A stretch of DNA of 64,000 bases from JBAOHV01 sp963714875 (GTDB lineage Bacteria > Actinomycetota > Acidimicrobiia > Acidimicrobiales > Microtrichaceae), in the NCBI GenBank assembly GCA_963714875.1, contig CAVQQI010000007.1:21578-85577 (forward strand). The letters run 5' to 3'. How positions within the stretch are numbered: position 1 is the first letter of the stretch; each line of letters starts with the position of its first letter. The position numbers and the translations under genes are program-made. Shown piece after piece: positions 16,382 through 25,034 of this stretch. The notes beneath the pieces are model-generated. The model searched no databases and was not told the DNA's origin. It worked only from the letters and a program-made list of their open reading frames with translations.

Positions 16382-17475
16382 TCGAGCAGGGTGGGACCGG
16401 TGGCGCAGGGCGACACGCAGCGCTGTCGACGCGGGCCTGTGAGCTGTTCGGTGTCGAACTGCCGATCGTGCAGACCGGCATGGGGTGGGTCTCGGGTGCA
16501 CAGCTGACCGCGGCCACGTCGTCGGCCGGGGGTCTGGGAATCCTGGCCAGCGCCACGATGACGCTCGACGAGCTGCGTGACGCGATCGCCAAGGTGAAGG
16601 CCCGCACCGACAAGCCGTTCGGCGTGAACCTGCTGCCGAACCAGCCCGACGCCGCGGATCGTCTCGCCCTGATCATCGACCAGAAGGTCCCGGTGGCCAG
16701 CTTCGCAGCGGCGCCACGACCCGAGCAGGTCGCCCGGCTGGCCGATGCCGGGGTCGTCACGATCGTGACCGTCGGTGCGAAGCGTCACGCCGAGAAGGTC
16801 GCGGCGATGGGCGTCAGCGCGGTCATCGCACAGGGCGGCGAGGGTGGCGGGCACACCGGCACCGTCCCCACGTCGTTGCTGCTGCCGCAGGTCGCGGACG
16901 GCGTCGCGGGCAGCGACGTGGTCGTGCTCGGTGCCGGCGGCTTCTTCGACGGCCGTGGCCTGGTCGCCGCGCTCGCCTACGGCGCCGACGGCATCGCGAT
17001 GGGGACGCGGTTCCTGCTGACAGCCGAGAGCCAGGTGCCCGACAACATCACCTCGATCTACCTGGACACGCCGCTGACCGGAACCGTCGTCACGACCGCG
17101 ATCGACGGCGCTCCGCAGCGGGTGATCCGCACCGCGATGATCGACGCCCTCGAGAAGTCACCGGGGCTGCTGCGGTTCCCCAGGGCTGCGGGCAACGCGC
17201 TCAGCTTCGCCCGCTCGGCGGGGGTGTCGTTGCCCCAGCTGGTGCGCACCGGACTGCAGATGCGCAAGGACCAGGAGCTCAGCTGGGCCCAGATGGCGCT
17301 CGCTGCCAACGCGCCGATGATGACCAAGGCCTCCATCGTCGACGGCGACGCCGAGGTCGGGATCCTGCCGACCGGTCAGGTCGTCGGCGCGATCACCGAT
17401 CTTCCGCCGGTCGCCGAGCTGTTGGACAGGATCATGGATGACGCCGATGAGGTGCTGGCCCGCTTGTCGGGGTAG
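16378..17475 (+). CDS. ipdC: IpdC-like FMN-dependent oxidoreductase (nitronate monooxygenase fold)
   Basis: 365 residues of the 2-nitropropane-dioxygenase family: ELPIVQTGMGWVSGAQLTAATS, SSAGGLGILA, PFGVNLLPNQPDA, AVIAQGGEGGGHTG (FMN phosphate loop and His), VVVLGAGGFFDGRGLVAALAYGADGIAMGTRFL. In mycobacteria the gene after ipdB (Rv3553, ipdC) belongs to this family and works in HIP breakdown. GTG overlaps the ipdB stop. A short Gly-rich leader precedes the core, so the true start could be slightly later. Its last 100 bases overlap the convergent GGDEF/EAL gene. Confidence 0.82.
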   Translation: MIEQGGTGGAGRHAALSTRACELFGVELPIVQTGMGWVSGAQLTAATSSAGGLGILASATMTLDELRDAIAKVKARTDKPFGVNLLPNQPDAADRLALIIDQKVPVASFAAAPRPEQVARLADAGVVTIVTVGAKRHAEKVAAMGVSAVIAQGGEGGGHTGTVPTSLLLPQVADGVAGSDVVVLGAGGFFDGRGLVAALAYGADGIAMGTRFLLTAESQVPDNITSIYLDTPLTGTVVTTAIDGAPQRVIRTAMIDALEKSPGLLRFPRAAGNALSFARSAGVSLPQLVRTGLQMRKDQELSWAQMALAANAPMMTKASIVDGDAEVGILPTGQVVGAITDLPPVAELLDRIMDDADEVLARLSG

Positions 17476-19685
17476 TGCTCGGTCGGCAGGCTGGTGGCGC
17501 ACCACGTGACCAGGTCGTCGAACGGCATCGCCCTGGCGAACAGCCAGCCCTGGGCCATCTCGCAGCCCATGCGTGCCAGCCGCTCGGCCTGGGCCGAGGT
17601 CTCGACGCCCTCGGCCACCGTGGTCAGCCCGAAGTTGCGTGCCAGGCCCACCACCGACGCGGTGATCGCCCGGGCCCGGCGGTCGTGTTCGAGCCGCTCG
17701 ATGAAGGACCGGTCCATCTTCAGCAGGTTCGCCGGATAGGCACCGAGCTGGCGCAGCGACGAGTTGCCGGTCCCGAAGTCGTCGATGGCGATGCCGATGT
17801 CGAGCTCGCAGAGATCGTCGATGGTGGCGCGCACCGCGTCGTCGACGATGACATCCTCGGTGATCTCGAGTGTCAGCCGCGACGGCGCCAGACCTGAGTC
17901 CGCGAGCGCCGCGGCGACACGCTCGACCACCCTGCGATCTGCGAGCTCGCTGCTCGACAGGTTCACCGCGACCGGCGGCAGCTCGGGGCCGCACAGCTGC
18001 GGTGACCAGTTCGCGAAGTCAGCACACGCCCTCCGCAGCGACGCGGCACCGATGGAGCCCAGCAGGCCCGCATCGATCGCCTCGTCGAGGAAGTGGTCGG
18101 GTGTCAGCGTGCCGCGCTCCGGGTGGTTCCAGCGCAGCAGCGCCTCGAAGCTGACCACCCGACCCGTGCGCAGCCCGATCACCGGCTGGTAGTGCAACGT
18201 GAACTCGTGGTGCTCCAGGGCGCGTCGCAGCTCCGGGCCGAGGTCCAGGTCGGTCCCGCGCGAACGATCGTTCGCCGGTTGGTAGGTGGTGACGCACTCG
18301 CGGCCCAGCTCCTTGGAGCGGTACAGCGCCACGTCGGCCCGGCGCAGCAGCTCGAGCGGATCGTCGCCCGGTCGTGCGAGCACGACACCGACGCTGCACG
18401 ACGACCGCACCCGGTGCCCCTCGAGTGCGATGGGCCGGCTGGTGTCCTCGACGATGCGGTTGCCGAGCTCCTCGGCGGCTGCGGGCGAGGCGAGGTCCTC
18501 GATGACCAGCACGAACTCGTCGCCGCCGAAGCGGGTGACGCACGGTCCGACCCGGTCCACCAGCCGCGCTGCGATGGCGCGCAGCAGCAGGTCGCCGGCC
18601 CGGTGTCCGAGGGAGTCGTTGACCGACTTCAGGCGGTCGACGTCGACGAAGACGACCGCGCACATCGTGCCGCGCTCGGCTGCACCTGTGACTGCGGCGG
18701 CGATCCGCTCGTCGAGCCCGTAGCGGTTGGGCAGCTCGGTGAGTGCGTCGTGGGTCGCCTGCTGTTCGAGTTCGTCGACCGTCTCGCGCAGCGCGCTCGA
18801 CAGCGCACGGTTGTCGGACAGGGTCAGGGACTGGCGAACGAGCACCGCAGAGACGGTCAGTGTGAGCAGGGCGGTCGCGGTCGGGTCGAAGCGACCGCGT
18901 TGGGCTGCGTCGAGCAGCATCGCGACGCTGGCCACCGCCACGGACAGGATCGGGCTGACCCCCAGGGCTCGGGCGATCCGGGTGTGCGAGATCGTGAAGG
19001 GCAGCTCCGGGCCGCCGTGCAGCATCCGCCACACGACCGCGCACAGCACGGCGAAGCCGAGCACGAACGTCAGGTCGCCGACGAGCGCGAGTCCTGACAG
19101 CCCGGGGTGGGCATGGTCCATCAGGTGCAGTCCGGTGCCGACCGCCAGCGCGGCGAACCCGATGGCGCCCAGCGCTGCTGCACCGGCGCGCTCGTGCTCC
19201 GTGCGGTGCCGCACGGTCAGCACGACGGTGCCGCGCAGCACCATCAGGACCACTGCCACGACCGCCACGCTGACCAGGCCATCGATCCGATCGCCGGTGC
19301 GTTCCAGCAGCGGTCGTCCGGCGAGGAACCACAACACCACCGCGAAGGACAGGCTGGCGATGGTCGTGTCGACCAGCAGTCGGGTCCTGCGGCGAGCTGG
19401 GCCCATGTCCGGGTGCGAGAACGTGGCGATGGCAGCGGCGACGGTGGCCGCGGCGTACAACGGCCTGCTCACGACGTCGTCGAACGCGCCGAACGAGTCG
19501 AGCCAGCGCAGCATCGTCGCGACCGCGGCGATCCCCATGGCCGCGGTCATCGGCACGACGTACCGACGTGGGCCGATCCCTCGGCGCGCCAGCACCGTGC
19601 CGCTGGTGGTGACACACGCCGCCGCGAGGAACACCAGCACGGCGCTGATCTGCTCCGGTTCGATCGGGTCGATCGCGAGCGTCAT
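17376..19685 (-). CDS. membrane GGDEF-EAL protein, both domains intact
   Basis: About 769 residues. The N-terminal 300 form eight or so membrane helices. A GGDEF domain follows with THDALTELPNRYGLDE, VFVDVDRLKSVNDSLGH and intact RFGGDEFVLV near residue 386. Then an EAL domain: SFEALLRWNHPERG, NLSSSEL, LEITED, AIDDFGTGNSSL, KMDRSFI, TVAEGVET, all catalytic and metal residues present. It could make and break cyclic di-GMP; no RxxD inhibitory site stands at the usual five-residue spacing. ATG at 19685 overlaps the stop of the second GGDEF gene, so the two are coupled. The C-terminal tail after the EAL domain overlaps ipdC on the other strand by 100 bases. Confidence 0.85.
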   Translation of the reverse strand: MTLAIDPIEPEQISAVLVFLAAACVTTSGTVLARRGIGPRRYVVPMTAAMGIAAVATMLRWLDSFGAFDDVVSRPLYAAATVAAAIATFSHPDMGPARRRTRLLVDTTIASLSFAVVLWFLAGRPLLERTGDRIDGLVSVAVVAVVLMVLRGTVVLTVRHRTEHERAGAAALGAIGFAALAVGTGLHLMDHAHPGLSGLALVGDLTFVLGFAVLCAVVWRMLHGGPELPFTISHTRIARALGVSPILSVAVASVAMLLDAAQRGRFDPTATALLTLTVSAVLVRQSLTLSDNRALSSALRETVDELEQQATHDALTELPNRYGLDERIAAAVTGAAERGTMCAVVFVDVDRLKSVNDSLGHRAGDLLLRAIAARLVDRVGPCVTRFGGDEFVLVIEDLASPAAAEELGNRIVEDTSRPIALEGHRVRSSCSVGVVLARPGDDPLELLRRADVALYRSKELGRECVTTYQPANDRSRGTDLDLGPELRRALEHHEFTLHYQPVIGLRTGRVVSFEALLRWNHPERGTLTPDHFLDEAIDAGLLGSIGAASLRRACADFANWSPQLCGPELPPVAVNLSSSELADRRVVERVAAALADSGLAPSRLTLEITEDVIVDDAVRATIDDLCELDIGIAIDDFGTGNSSLRQLGAYPANLLKMDRSFIERLEHDRRARAITASVVGLARNFGLTTVAEGVETSAQAERLARMGCEMAQGWLFARAMPFDDLVTWCATSLPTEHYPDKRASTSSASSMILSNSSATGGRSVIAPTT

Positions 19686-22054
19686 CGCGCGATCTCCGTG
19701 CGGGTGGCAGCGACGGCGCAGGCCTCGGGCGTCGCCCGACGCCACCGGAGGAACTCGTCGGGGGCCATCGCCTCGCCGAACAGCCGGCCGCGCGCGCTGG
19801 TCACACCCAGCTCGTGCAGGTAGGTCGCCTGGAACTCCTCCTCGATGCCGTCGGCGGACAGCTCGAGACCCAGGTCGGCGGCCAGACCCGCGACCGCGGT
19901 CACGATGATCGTGTCGTTGCGCCGACGGCCGAGGCCGTGCACGAACGAGCTGTCGATCCGGATCGAGCTGGCGGGGTAGTGGCTCAGCCGCAGCAGGGAG
20001 CTGGGGCCCGTGCCGAAGGCCTCGACGGTGACGTGCACGCCCAGCTGCCGCAGCCCGGCGATGACCTCCAACGCGGCGTCGTCGACCACGGTCTCCTCGG
20101 TGACGTCGATCCGCAGTCCGGGCGCACCCGAGGAGGACCGGGCGACGCAGTCGATGATGGCCTCGGTGAGCGCAGGGTGCACCAGCTCCTCACAGCTCAG
20201 GCTGGTGCCCACCCACAGTGGCTGGTCGAGTCCCTCGGAGACCGAACCAGGACCGGGCCGCAGCGCCACCGCGATCTCCTCGAACAGGACGCCGGCGATC
20301 ATCGGCAGCAGTCCGCCCTCGACCGCGATCGGCCCGATCGTGTCCGGTCCCAGCAGGCCGTGCTCCTCGGAACGCCAGTAGGCGCCCACGGTCGTGCCGA
20401 CGACCCGCCTGGTCGCCAGGTCCACCACGGGCTGGTGGCGCACCTCCAGCTCGCCGCGTTCGTCGGCGTGCTGCAGTCCCTGTCGGAGACGGCGCTCGTG
20501 CTCGGCCCGCTGGGCCAGCCACGGGCTGTAGGGCACCCAACGGCCCCGTCCCAGTTCCTTGGCCCGGTACAGCGCCAGGTCCGCCCGGCGGATCAGCTCG
20601 GCAGCGGCGTTGTTCCCCGGCTCGGGGTCGGGTGCGTCGCCGACCAGCGTGGCGACCCCGATGCTGACGCTGGCGTCCAGCTCGTGGTCCTCGACCTCGA
20701 CCGGTGTCGCGAAGGTGTGGGTCAGAGCGCCCGCGAGACGCTCGGCGGTGGTGCCATCCGCGTTGTCGAGGACGGCCACGAACTCGTCGCCGCCGACCCG
20801 GTAGGCGTGTGGGCCGAGCACGTCGGCGACCCGCTGCGCAGCAGCGACCAGCATCCCGTCGCCGACGCCGTGCCCGAGCGCGTCGTTGAAGCGCTTGAAG
20901 TGGTCCACGTCGACGAACGCCAGCGAGATCGGCGTGCGCTCGTCGACCGCGGTCCTGTCGCGAACGGCGAGCAGGGTGTGCAGGCGTTCCTCGAACGCGA
21001 GGCGGTTGCCGAGTCCGGTCAGACGGTCGGTCCGGGCCTCGTGGTACAGCAGGTCGGCGGACTCCCGCAATGACCGCCCGAGTCGACGTTGCTCCGCTCC
21101 CAGCTGCACCAGGCGGACCAGTGCCAGTCCCACGGCGCTCGTCCCGACGATCAGCGACGGCACCGGGGTGCTGTCGACGTTCTCGTGCACGGTGATGGCC
21201 ATCAGGGTGACGACGGTGGCCACCTCGGGCGGGGCCAGCCAACGATGGCCCCGGTCGCTGCCACGCCGCCGATGGACGCGAGCCGGCCCTCCGAGGCGGA
21301 GCGCTGCAGCGGCGCTGAGCGAGAACCCGCAGATGAACACCGCGTCGGCAACGCGCGACGTGGTCGGGTAGCCGGTGCCGGGTGCTGCGTAGAGCAGCAG
21401 GCCGACGCTCGAGCACATCAACGCGCCGGCAGCGAGGCCGACCTCGCCGCTGCGATCAGGACGGCAGCGGGCCACCGCGGACGCAGCCACCAGCAACGTG
21501 GCCAGCACGATCGCCTCGAAGACGTCGACCGTCGGCAGCCCCGGCAGGGTCCGACCGTCCGCCAGGGTGTCGACCGGGGTCACCCACACGAGGGTCATGG
21601 TCGCGAGTCCGAGGATCGCTGAATCGACCAGCCGGATGCGTCCCGAACGTGACGGGGATGCCGGCAGGGCGGCGATGCCGCCCGCAGCGGTCACCAGGGC
21701 GAGTGCGTAGAGGACGTCGACCGCCGTCTGGGTCTCGGTGGTGCCGGTCGTGAGCATGCTGGTCGACCACACCACCGTGCCGAGGGTGCCGAACAGCGCC
21801 GCGAGGCCCAGTGCTCCCCATGCGACGCGCCGTCGACCCTGCTGGCGGGCGGCGGCACGGAGCAACAACACGGTGCCGACGGCCTGGACCACGGCGTTCG
21901 CGGCGGTCTGCACCAGTTCGGTCGATGTCGGTGCGAACTCGATGCCCAGCAGCGGCAGCCCGAGCGTCCACGCCAGTGACGCCGCCACGACAGCGCCGAT
22001 GGCGAGCGCGATCATCCCCGGGCGGGGTCGCAGGTCTGACTCGGCGACGGACAC
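19682..22054 (-). CDS. membrane GGDEF protein with degenerate EAL domain
   Basis: About 790 residues with an N-terminal membrane region of about 300 residues. The GGDEF domain is intact (ARTDRLTGLGNRLAFEER, FVDVDHFKRFNDALGHG, YRVGGDEFVAVLDN near residue 420), so diguanylate cyclase activity is likely. The EAL domain has lost its key residues: EALLRW is VGAYWR, DDFGTG is EAFGTG and EGVE is DGIE, so it should be inactive and may only bind ligand or partner. GTG at 22054 with GGGGA just upstream is preferred. First gene of the pair, probably expressed from the region that also carries palindromic site 3 in the other direction. Confidence 0.82.
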   Translation of the reverse strand: MSVAESDLRPRPGMIALAIGAVVAASLAWTLGLPLLGIEFAPTSTELVQTAANAVVQAVGTVLLLRAAARQQGRRRVAWGALGLAALFGTLGTVVWSTSMLTTGTTETQTAVDVLYALALVTAAGGIAALPASPSRSGRIRLVDSAILGLATMTLVWVTPVDTLADGRTLPGLPTVDVFEAIVLATLLVAASAVARCRPDRSGEVGLAAGALMCSSVGLLLYAAPGTGYPTTSRVADAVFICGFSLSAAAALRLGGPARVHRRRGSDRGHRWLAPPEVATVVTLMAITVHENVDSTPVPSLIVGTSAVGLALVRLVQLGAEQRRLGRSLRESADLLYHEARTDRLTGLGNRLAFEERLHTLLAVRDRTAVDERTPISLAFVDVDHFKRFNDALGHGVGDGMLVAAAQRVADVLGPHAYRVGGDEFVAVLDNADGTTAERLAGALTHTFATPVEVEDHELDASVSIGVATLVGDAPDPEPGNNAAAELIRRADLALYRAKELGRGRWVPYSPWLAQRAEHERRLRQGLQHADERGELEVRHQPVVDLATRRVVGTTVGAYWRSEEHGLLGPDTIGPIAVEGGLLPMIAGVLFEEIAVALRPGPGSVSEGLDQPLWVGTSLSCEELVHPALTEAIIDCVARSSSGAPGLRIDVTEETVVDDAALEVIAGLRQLGVHVTVEAFGTGPSSLLRLSHYPASSIRIDSSFVHGLGRRRNDTIIVTAVAGLAADLGLELSADGIEEEFQATYLHELGVTSARGRLFGEAMAPDEFLRWRRATPEACAVAATRTEIAR

Positions 22055-22145
22055 TGTTCCCCATCGGCGGTCACGCCCGGCTCCTGAACGATTCAGCACG
22101 TGCCCGCGTCGGTCGTGGAGGGCCGGGAGTGCGCTGCCTGCAACG

Positions 22146-22166
22146 GATCTGACGGCCCGTCAGATC
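22146..22166. promoter_or_regulatory. palindromic operator, site 3 (CTGACG-GCC-CGTCAG)
   Basis: The best of the three copies: nine-base arms GATCTGACG and CGTCAGATC around GCC, perfectly symmetrical. It lies 47 bases before the acyl-CoA dehydrogenase start and about 90 bases from the divergent GGDEF gene, so it could influence both. Confidence 0.7.
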
Positions 22167-22213
22167 TCGCGGCAGACTGAGCAGATGTTGCCGACCGTGA
22201 GGGGAGCAGTGCT

Positions 22214-23389
22214 GTGGACCTGACCTGGAGCGACTCCGAGGAGGCCTTCCGGGCCGAGGCGCGGGGGTGGCTCGAGTCGCACGTGCCGACGCCCGCTCTG
22301 CCCTCGGGCGACACCGCAGCGGGGTTCGCCGCGCACCTGGAATGGGAACGGGCGCTGCACGCGGACCGTTGGGCGGTCGTGTCCTGGCCAGAGGCCTACG
22401 GCGGGCGTGCCGCGTCGGTGTGGGAATGGCTGATCTTCGAAGAGGAGTACTACCGGGTCGGCGGACCCCAGCGGGTGACGCAGAACGGCATCTTCCTGCT
22501 CGCACCCACCATCTTCGAGTTCGGCACCCCGGCGCAGCAGGACCACTACCTGCCCCGCATGTCGGCTGCCGAGGACCTGTGGTGCCAGGGATGGTCCGAG
22601 CCCAACGCCGGCTCCGATCTGGCCAGCGTGCGCTCCAAGGCGACACGCGACGACGCCGCAGGCGGATGGCTGCTGTCGGGCCAGAAGACCTGGACGACCC
22701 GAGGGGCGTTCTGCAACTACCTGTTCGGGCTGTTCCGCACCGACCCGGCGTCGGAGCGGCACAAGGGCCTGACCTACTTCATGGTGCCGCTCGATGCGGA
22801 CGGTGTGACGGTGCGCGGCTTCGGCCGGCTCGACGGCGACGAGGGCTTCGCCGAGGTGTTCTTCGACGACGTGTTCATCCCCGATGACGACGCCACGACC
22901 GCCACGATGCTGCACGGCGGCATCCTCGGCGAGGTCGACCAGGGATGGGGCGTGGCCATGGCGACCACATCGTCCGAGCGGGGTCTCACGTTGCGGTCCC
23001 CGGGGCGGTTCCAGGCGACCGCACAGCGGCTGGTCGCACTGGCGGCCGAGCGGTCCCGCAGCGGTGGGCTCAGCGAGGTGATGGCCGACGCGGTGGTCGA
23101 TGCCTGGATCGACGCCGAGGCGTACTCGCTGTTCACACTGGGCGACGTGACCGACATCGTCGACGGACGATCGGGCGGTGCGCGTTCGTCGTACAACAAG
23201 ATCTTCTGGTCCGAGCTGGACGTGCGGCTCCACGAGGTCGCCCTCGACCTGCTGGGTCCCGACGCCGAGTTGGACGGCCCCTGGATGAAGGGCTTCCAGT
23301 TCGCCCTGTCGGGTCCGATCTACGCCGGCACCAACGAGATCCAACGCAACATCGTCGCCGAGCGCGTGCTCGGGCTGCCGCGCAAGTGA
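22214..23389 (+). CDS. acyl-CoA dehydrogenase, first subunit of a FadE pair
   Basis: 391 residues. FAD enzyme adding an alpha-beta double bond to an acyl-CoA. Marks: WPEAYGGR, CQGWSEPNAGSDLASV (FAD/substrate loop), SGQKTWTTRGAFCNYLFGLFRT, and C-terminal IYAGTNEIQRNIVAERVLG. At the usual YEGT catalytic position there is YAGT, so the base must come from another helix, as in isovaleryl-type enzymes, or from the partner subunit. Two adjacent FadE genes of unequal type are the hallmark of actinobacterial alpha2-beta2 steroid dehydrogenases. GAGGGGAGCAG precedes GTG by six bases. Controlled by palindromic site 3. Confidence 0.88.
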   Translation: MDLTWSDSEEAFRAEARGWLESHVPTPALPSGDTAAGFAAHLEWERALHADRWAVVSWPEAYGGRAASVWEWLIFEEEYYRVGGPQRVTQNGIFLLAPTIFEFGTPAQQDHYLPRMSAAEDLWCQGWSEPNAGSDLASVRSKATRDDAAGGWLLSGQKTWTTRGAFCNYLFGLFRTDPASERHKGLTYFMVPLDADGVTVRGFGRLDGDEGFAEVFFDDVFIPDDDATTATMLHGGILGEVDQGWGVAMATTSSERGLTLRSPGRFQATAQRLVALAAERSRSGGLSEVMADAVVDAWIDAEAYSLFTLGDVTDIVDGRSGGARSSYNKIFWSELDVRLHEVALDLLGPDAELDGPWMKGFQFALSGPIYAGTNEIQRNIVAERVLGLPRK

Positions 23390-23462
23390 GCGCGCGAGCA
23401 GATGCGCACATGCCGACACGACCGACTGCCCGAGTGAACGCCCGAAGCGGAGGGACGCAGCT

Positions 23463-24542
23463 GTGAGATTCGCGTTGACCGACGAACAGATCGAGTTCCG
23501 CGACGCGGTGCGTGGACTGCTGGCCGACACCTGTGGACCCGACGACGTGCGGTCGGCGTGGGCCGACCCGGTCGCCGCGGGTGGCGGTCCCGGCGGCGGC
23601 AACGGCCGGGTGCCCGCTGCATGGTCGGCCCTGGGCCAGATGGGGGTGCTGGGCATCTGCGTGCCCGAGGCGCACGGCGGTCTGGGGATGACCGACGAGG
23701 ACCTGGTCCCGCTGCTGGTCGAGGCCGGTCGAGCGGGTCTGCCCGACCCGGTGTCATCGACCGCCGGCGTGGCGGCAGCGCTGTTGCGCGACCATGCGGC
23801 GGCCGGCGTCGCTGCGGAGTGGCTGCCGCGGATCGCAGCCGGTGAGGTCGCGGTCGGAGTGGGCTTCGGCCCCGGCGCCGACGGCGGGGGCGCGCCCACG
23901 GTGGCTGCGGCGTCGTCGGTCGACGTGTTCATGCTGTTCGACCGTGGCGAGGTGCACCTGGTGGAGCCGTCGCACGTGCAGCTGCGGCCGCTCGACTCGG
24001 TCGACGGGGCACGCCATCTGGCCTCGGTCGACTGGACGCCCGACACCGCCACCCTGGTCGTCGGTTCGGGCGGCGCGGCCACCGACGCCGGGTTCGTCGC
24101 GACGAACGCCGCGTTCGACCGCGCAGCGCTCGGACTGGCGGCGATGCTCGTCGGCCTGGGGCAGCGCATGCTGGACATGACGGTGGCCTATGCATCCGAA
24201 CGTCAGCAGTTCGGTGTGCCGATCGGCAGCTTCCAAGCGGTCAAGCACCACCTGGCCGACGCGTCGCTCGACGTCGAGTTCGCACTCCCGCTGGTGCTGC
24301 GGGCTGCCAACTCGCTGGCATCGGACGACCCCGAGGCGTCGGTGCACGTGTCGATGGCCAAGGCGAAGGCGTCCGAGGCCGCCAAGCACGCAGCGGCAGC
24401 GTCGCTGCAGGTGCACGGCGCCATCGGCTACACCGTCGAGTGCGACCTGCACCTCTACATGAAGCGTGCCTGGTCGCTCGCGGTGCGCTGCGGCGACGCC
24501 GAGTTCCACCGCCGGCGGATCCGGCCCAGCCTCATCGGCTGA
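23463..24542 (+). CDS. acyl-CoA dehydrogenase, second subunit of the FadE pair
   Basis: 359 residues, shorter than usual, with a reduced middle beta domain that lacks the normal substrate-loop motifs. N-terminus LTDEQIEFRDAVRGLLAD; GVCVPEAHGG-type loop seen as GICVPEAHGGLGM; helices with YASERQQFGVPIGSFQAVKHHLAD; C-terminus HGAIGYTVECDLHLYMKRA. This is the smaller, FAD-sharing partner type found in heterotetrameric steroid dehydrogenases. GGAGGGAC lies about six bases before GTG. 73 bases after the first subunit and surely co-transcribed. Confidence 0.85.
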   Translation: MRFALTDEQIEFRDAVRGLLADTCGPDDVRSAWADPVAAGGGPGGGNGRVPAAWSALGQMGVLGICVPEAHGGLGMTDEDLVPLLVEAGRAGLPDPVSSTAGVAAALLRDHAAAGVAAEWLPRIAAGEVAVGVGFGPGADGGGAPTVAAASSVDVFMLFDRGEVHLVEPSHVQLRPLDSVDGARHLASVDWTPDTATLVVGSGGAATDAGFVATNAAFDRAALGLAAMLVGLGQRMLDMTVAYASERQQFGVPIGSFQAVKHHLADASLDVEFALPLVLRAANSLASDDPEASVHVSMAKAKASEAAKHAAAASLQVHGAIGYTVECDLHLYMKRAWSLAVRCGDAEFHRRRIRPSLIG

Positions 24543-24554
24543 TCGTCGGGCCCC

Positions 24555-24992
24555 GTGCGTGCGTTGGTCCAACGAGTGCATCGGGCGGCGGTGCGCGTCG
24601 ATGGTGAGGTCGTCGGCGAGATCGGTGAGGGGCTCTGCGTGCTGGTCGGGGTGACACACGACGACGACGTGTCGATCGCCCGGCGAATGGCCGACAAGCT
24701 CTGGAACCTGCGGGTCTTCGACGACGAGGAGCACCAGATGGGCTGCTCGGTCGCGGACGGCTCGGGGCAGGTGCTGGTGGTGAGCCAGTTCACCCTCTAC
24801 GGCGACACCCGCAAGGGTCGGCGTCCGTCGTGGACCGCTGCAGCGCGTCCGGAACAGGCCGAACCGCTGGTCGACGAGGTGGTGTCGGCGCTCCGCTCAC
24901 TGGGCGCGATGGTGCAGACGGGCCGTTTCGGGGCCGACATGGCGTTGGAGCTGGTCAACGACGGGCCCGTCACCGTCATGGTCGAGATGTGA
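24555..24992 (+). CDS. dtd: D-aminoacyl-tRNA deacylase
   Basis: 145 residues, full length. Removes D-amino acids (and Gly from tRNA-Ala) as a proofreading enzyme. Marks: MRALVQRVHRAAVRVDGEVV, the active-site SQFTLYGDTRKGRRPS and the Gly-cisPro motif NDGPVTVMVE at the C-terminus. GTG start 12 bases after the FadE stop; no strong ribosome-binding site, so it may be read through from the FadE operon. Confidence 0.95.
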   Translation: MRALVQRVHRAAVRVDGEVVGEIGEGLCVLVGVTHDDDVSIARRMADKLWNLRVFDDEEHQMGCSVADGSGQVLVVSQFTLYGDTRKGRRPSWTAAARPEQAEPLVDEVVSALRSLGAMVQTGRFGADMALELVNDGPVTVMVEM

Positions 24993-25034
24993 ACGCTGTT
25001 TGACGCGGCGGCCGGCGCTGGAGAGCATGAGGGC

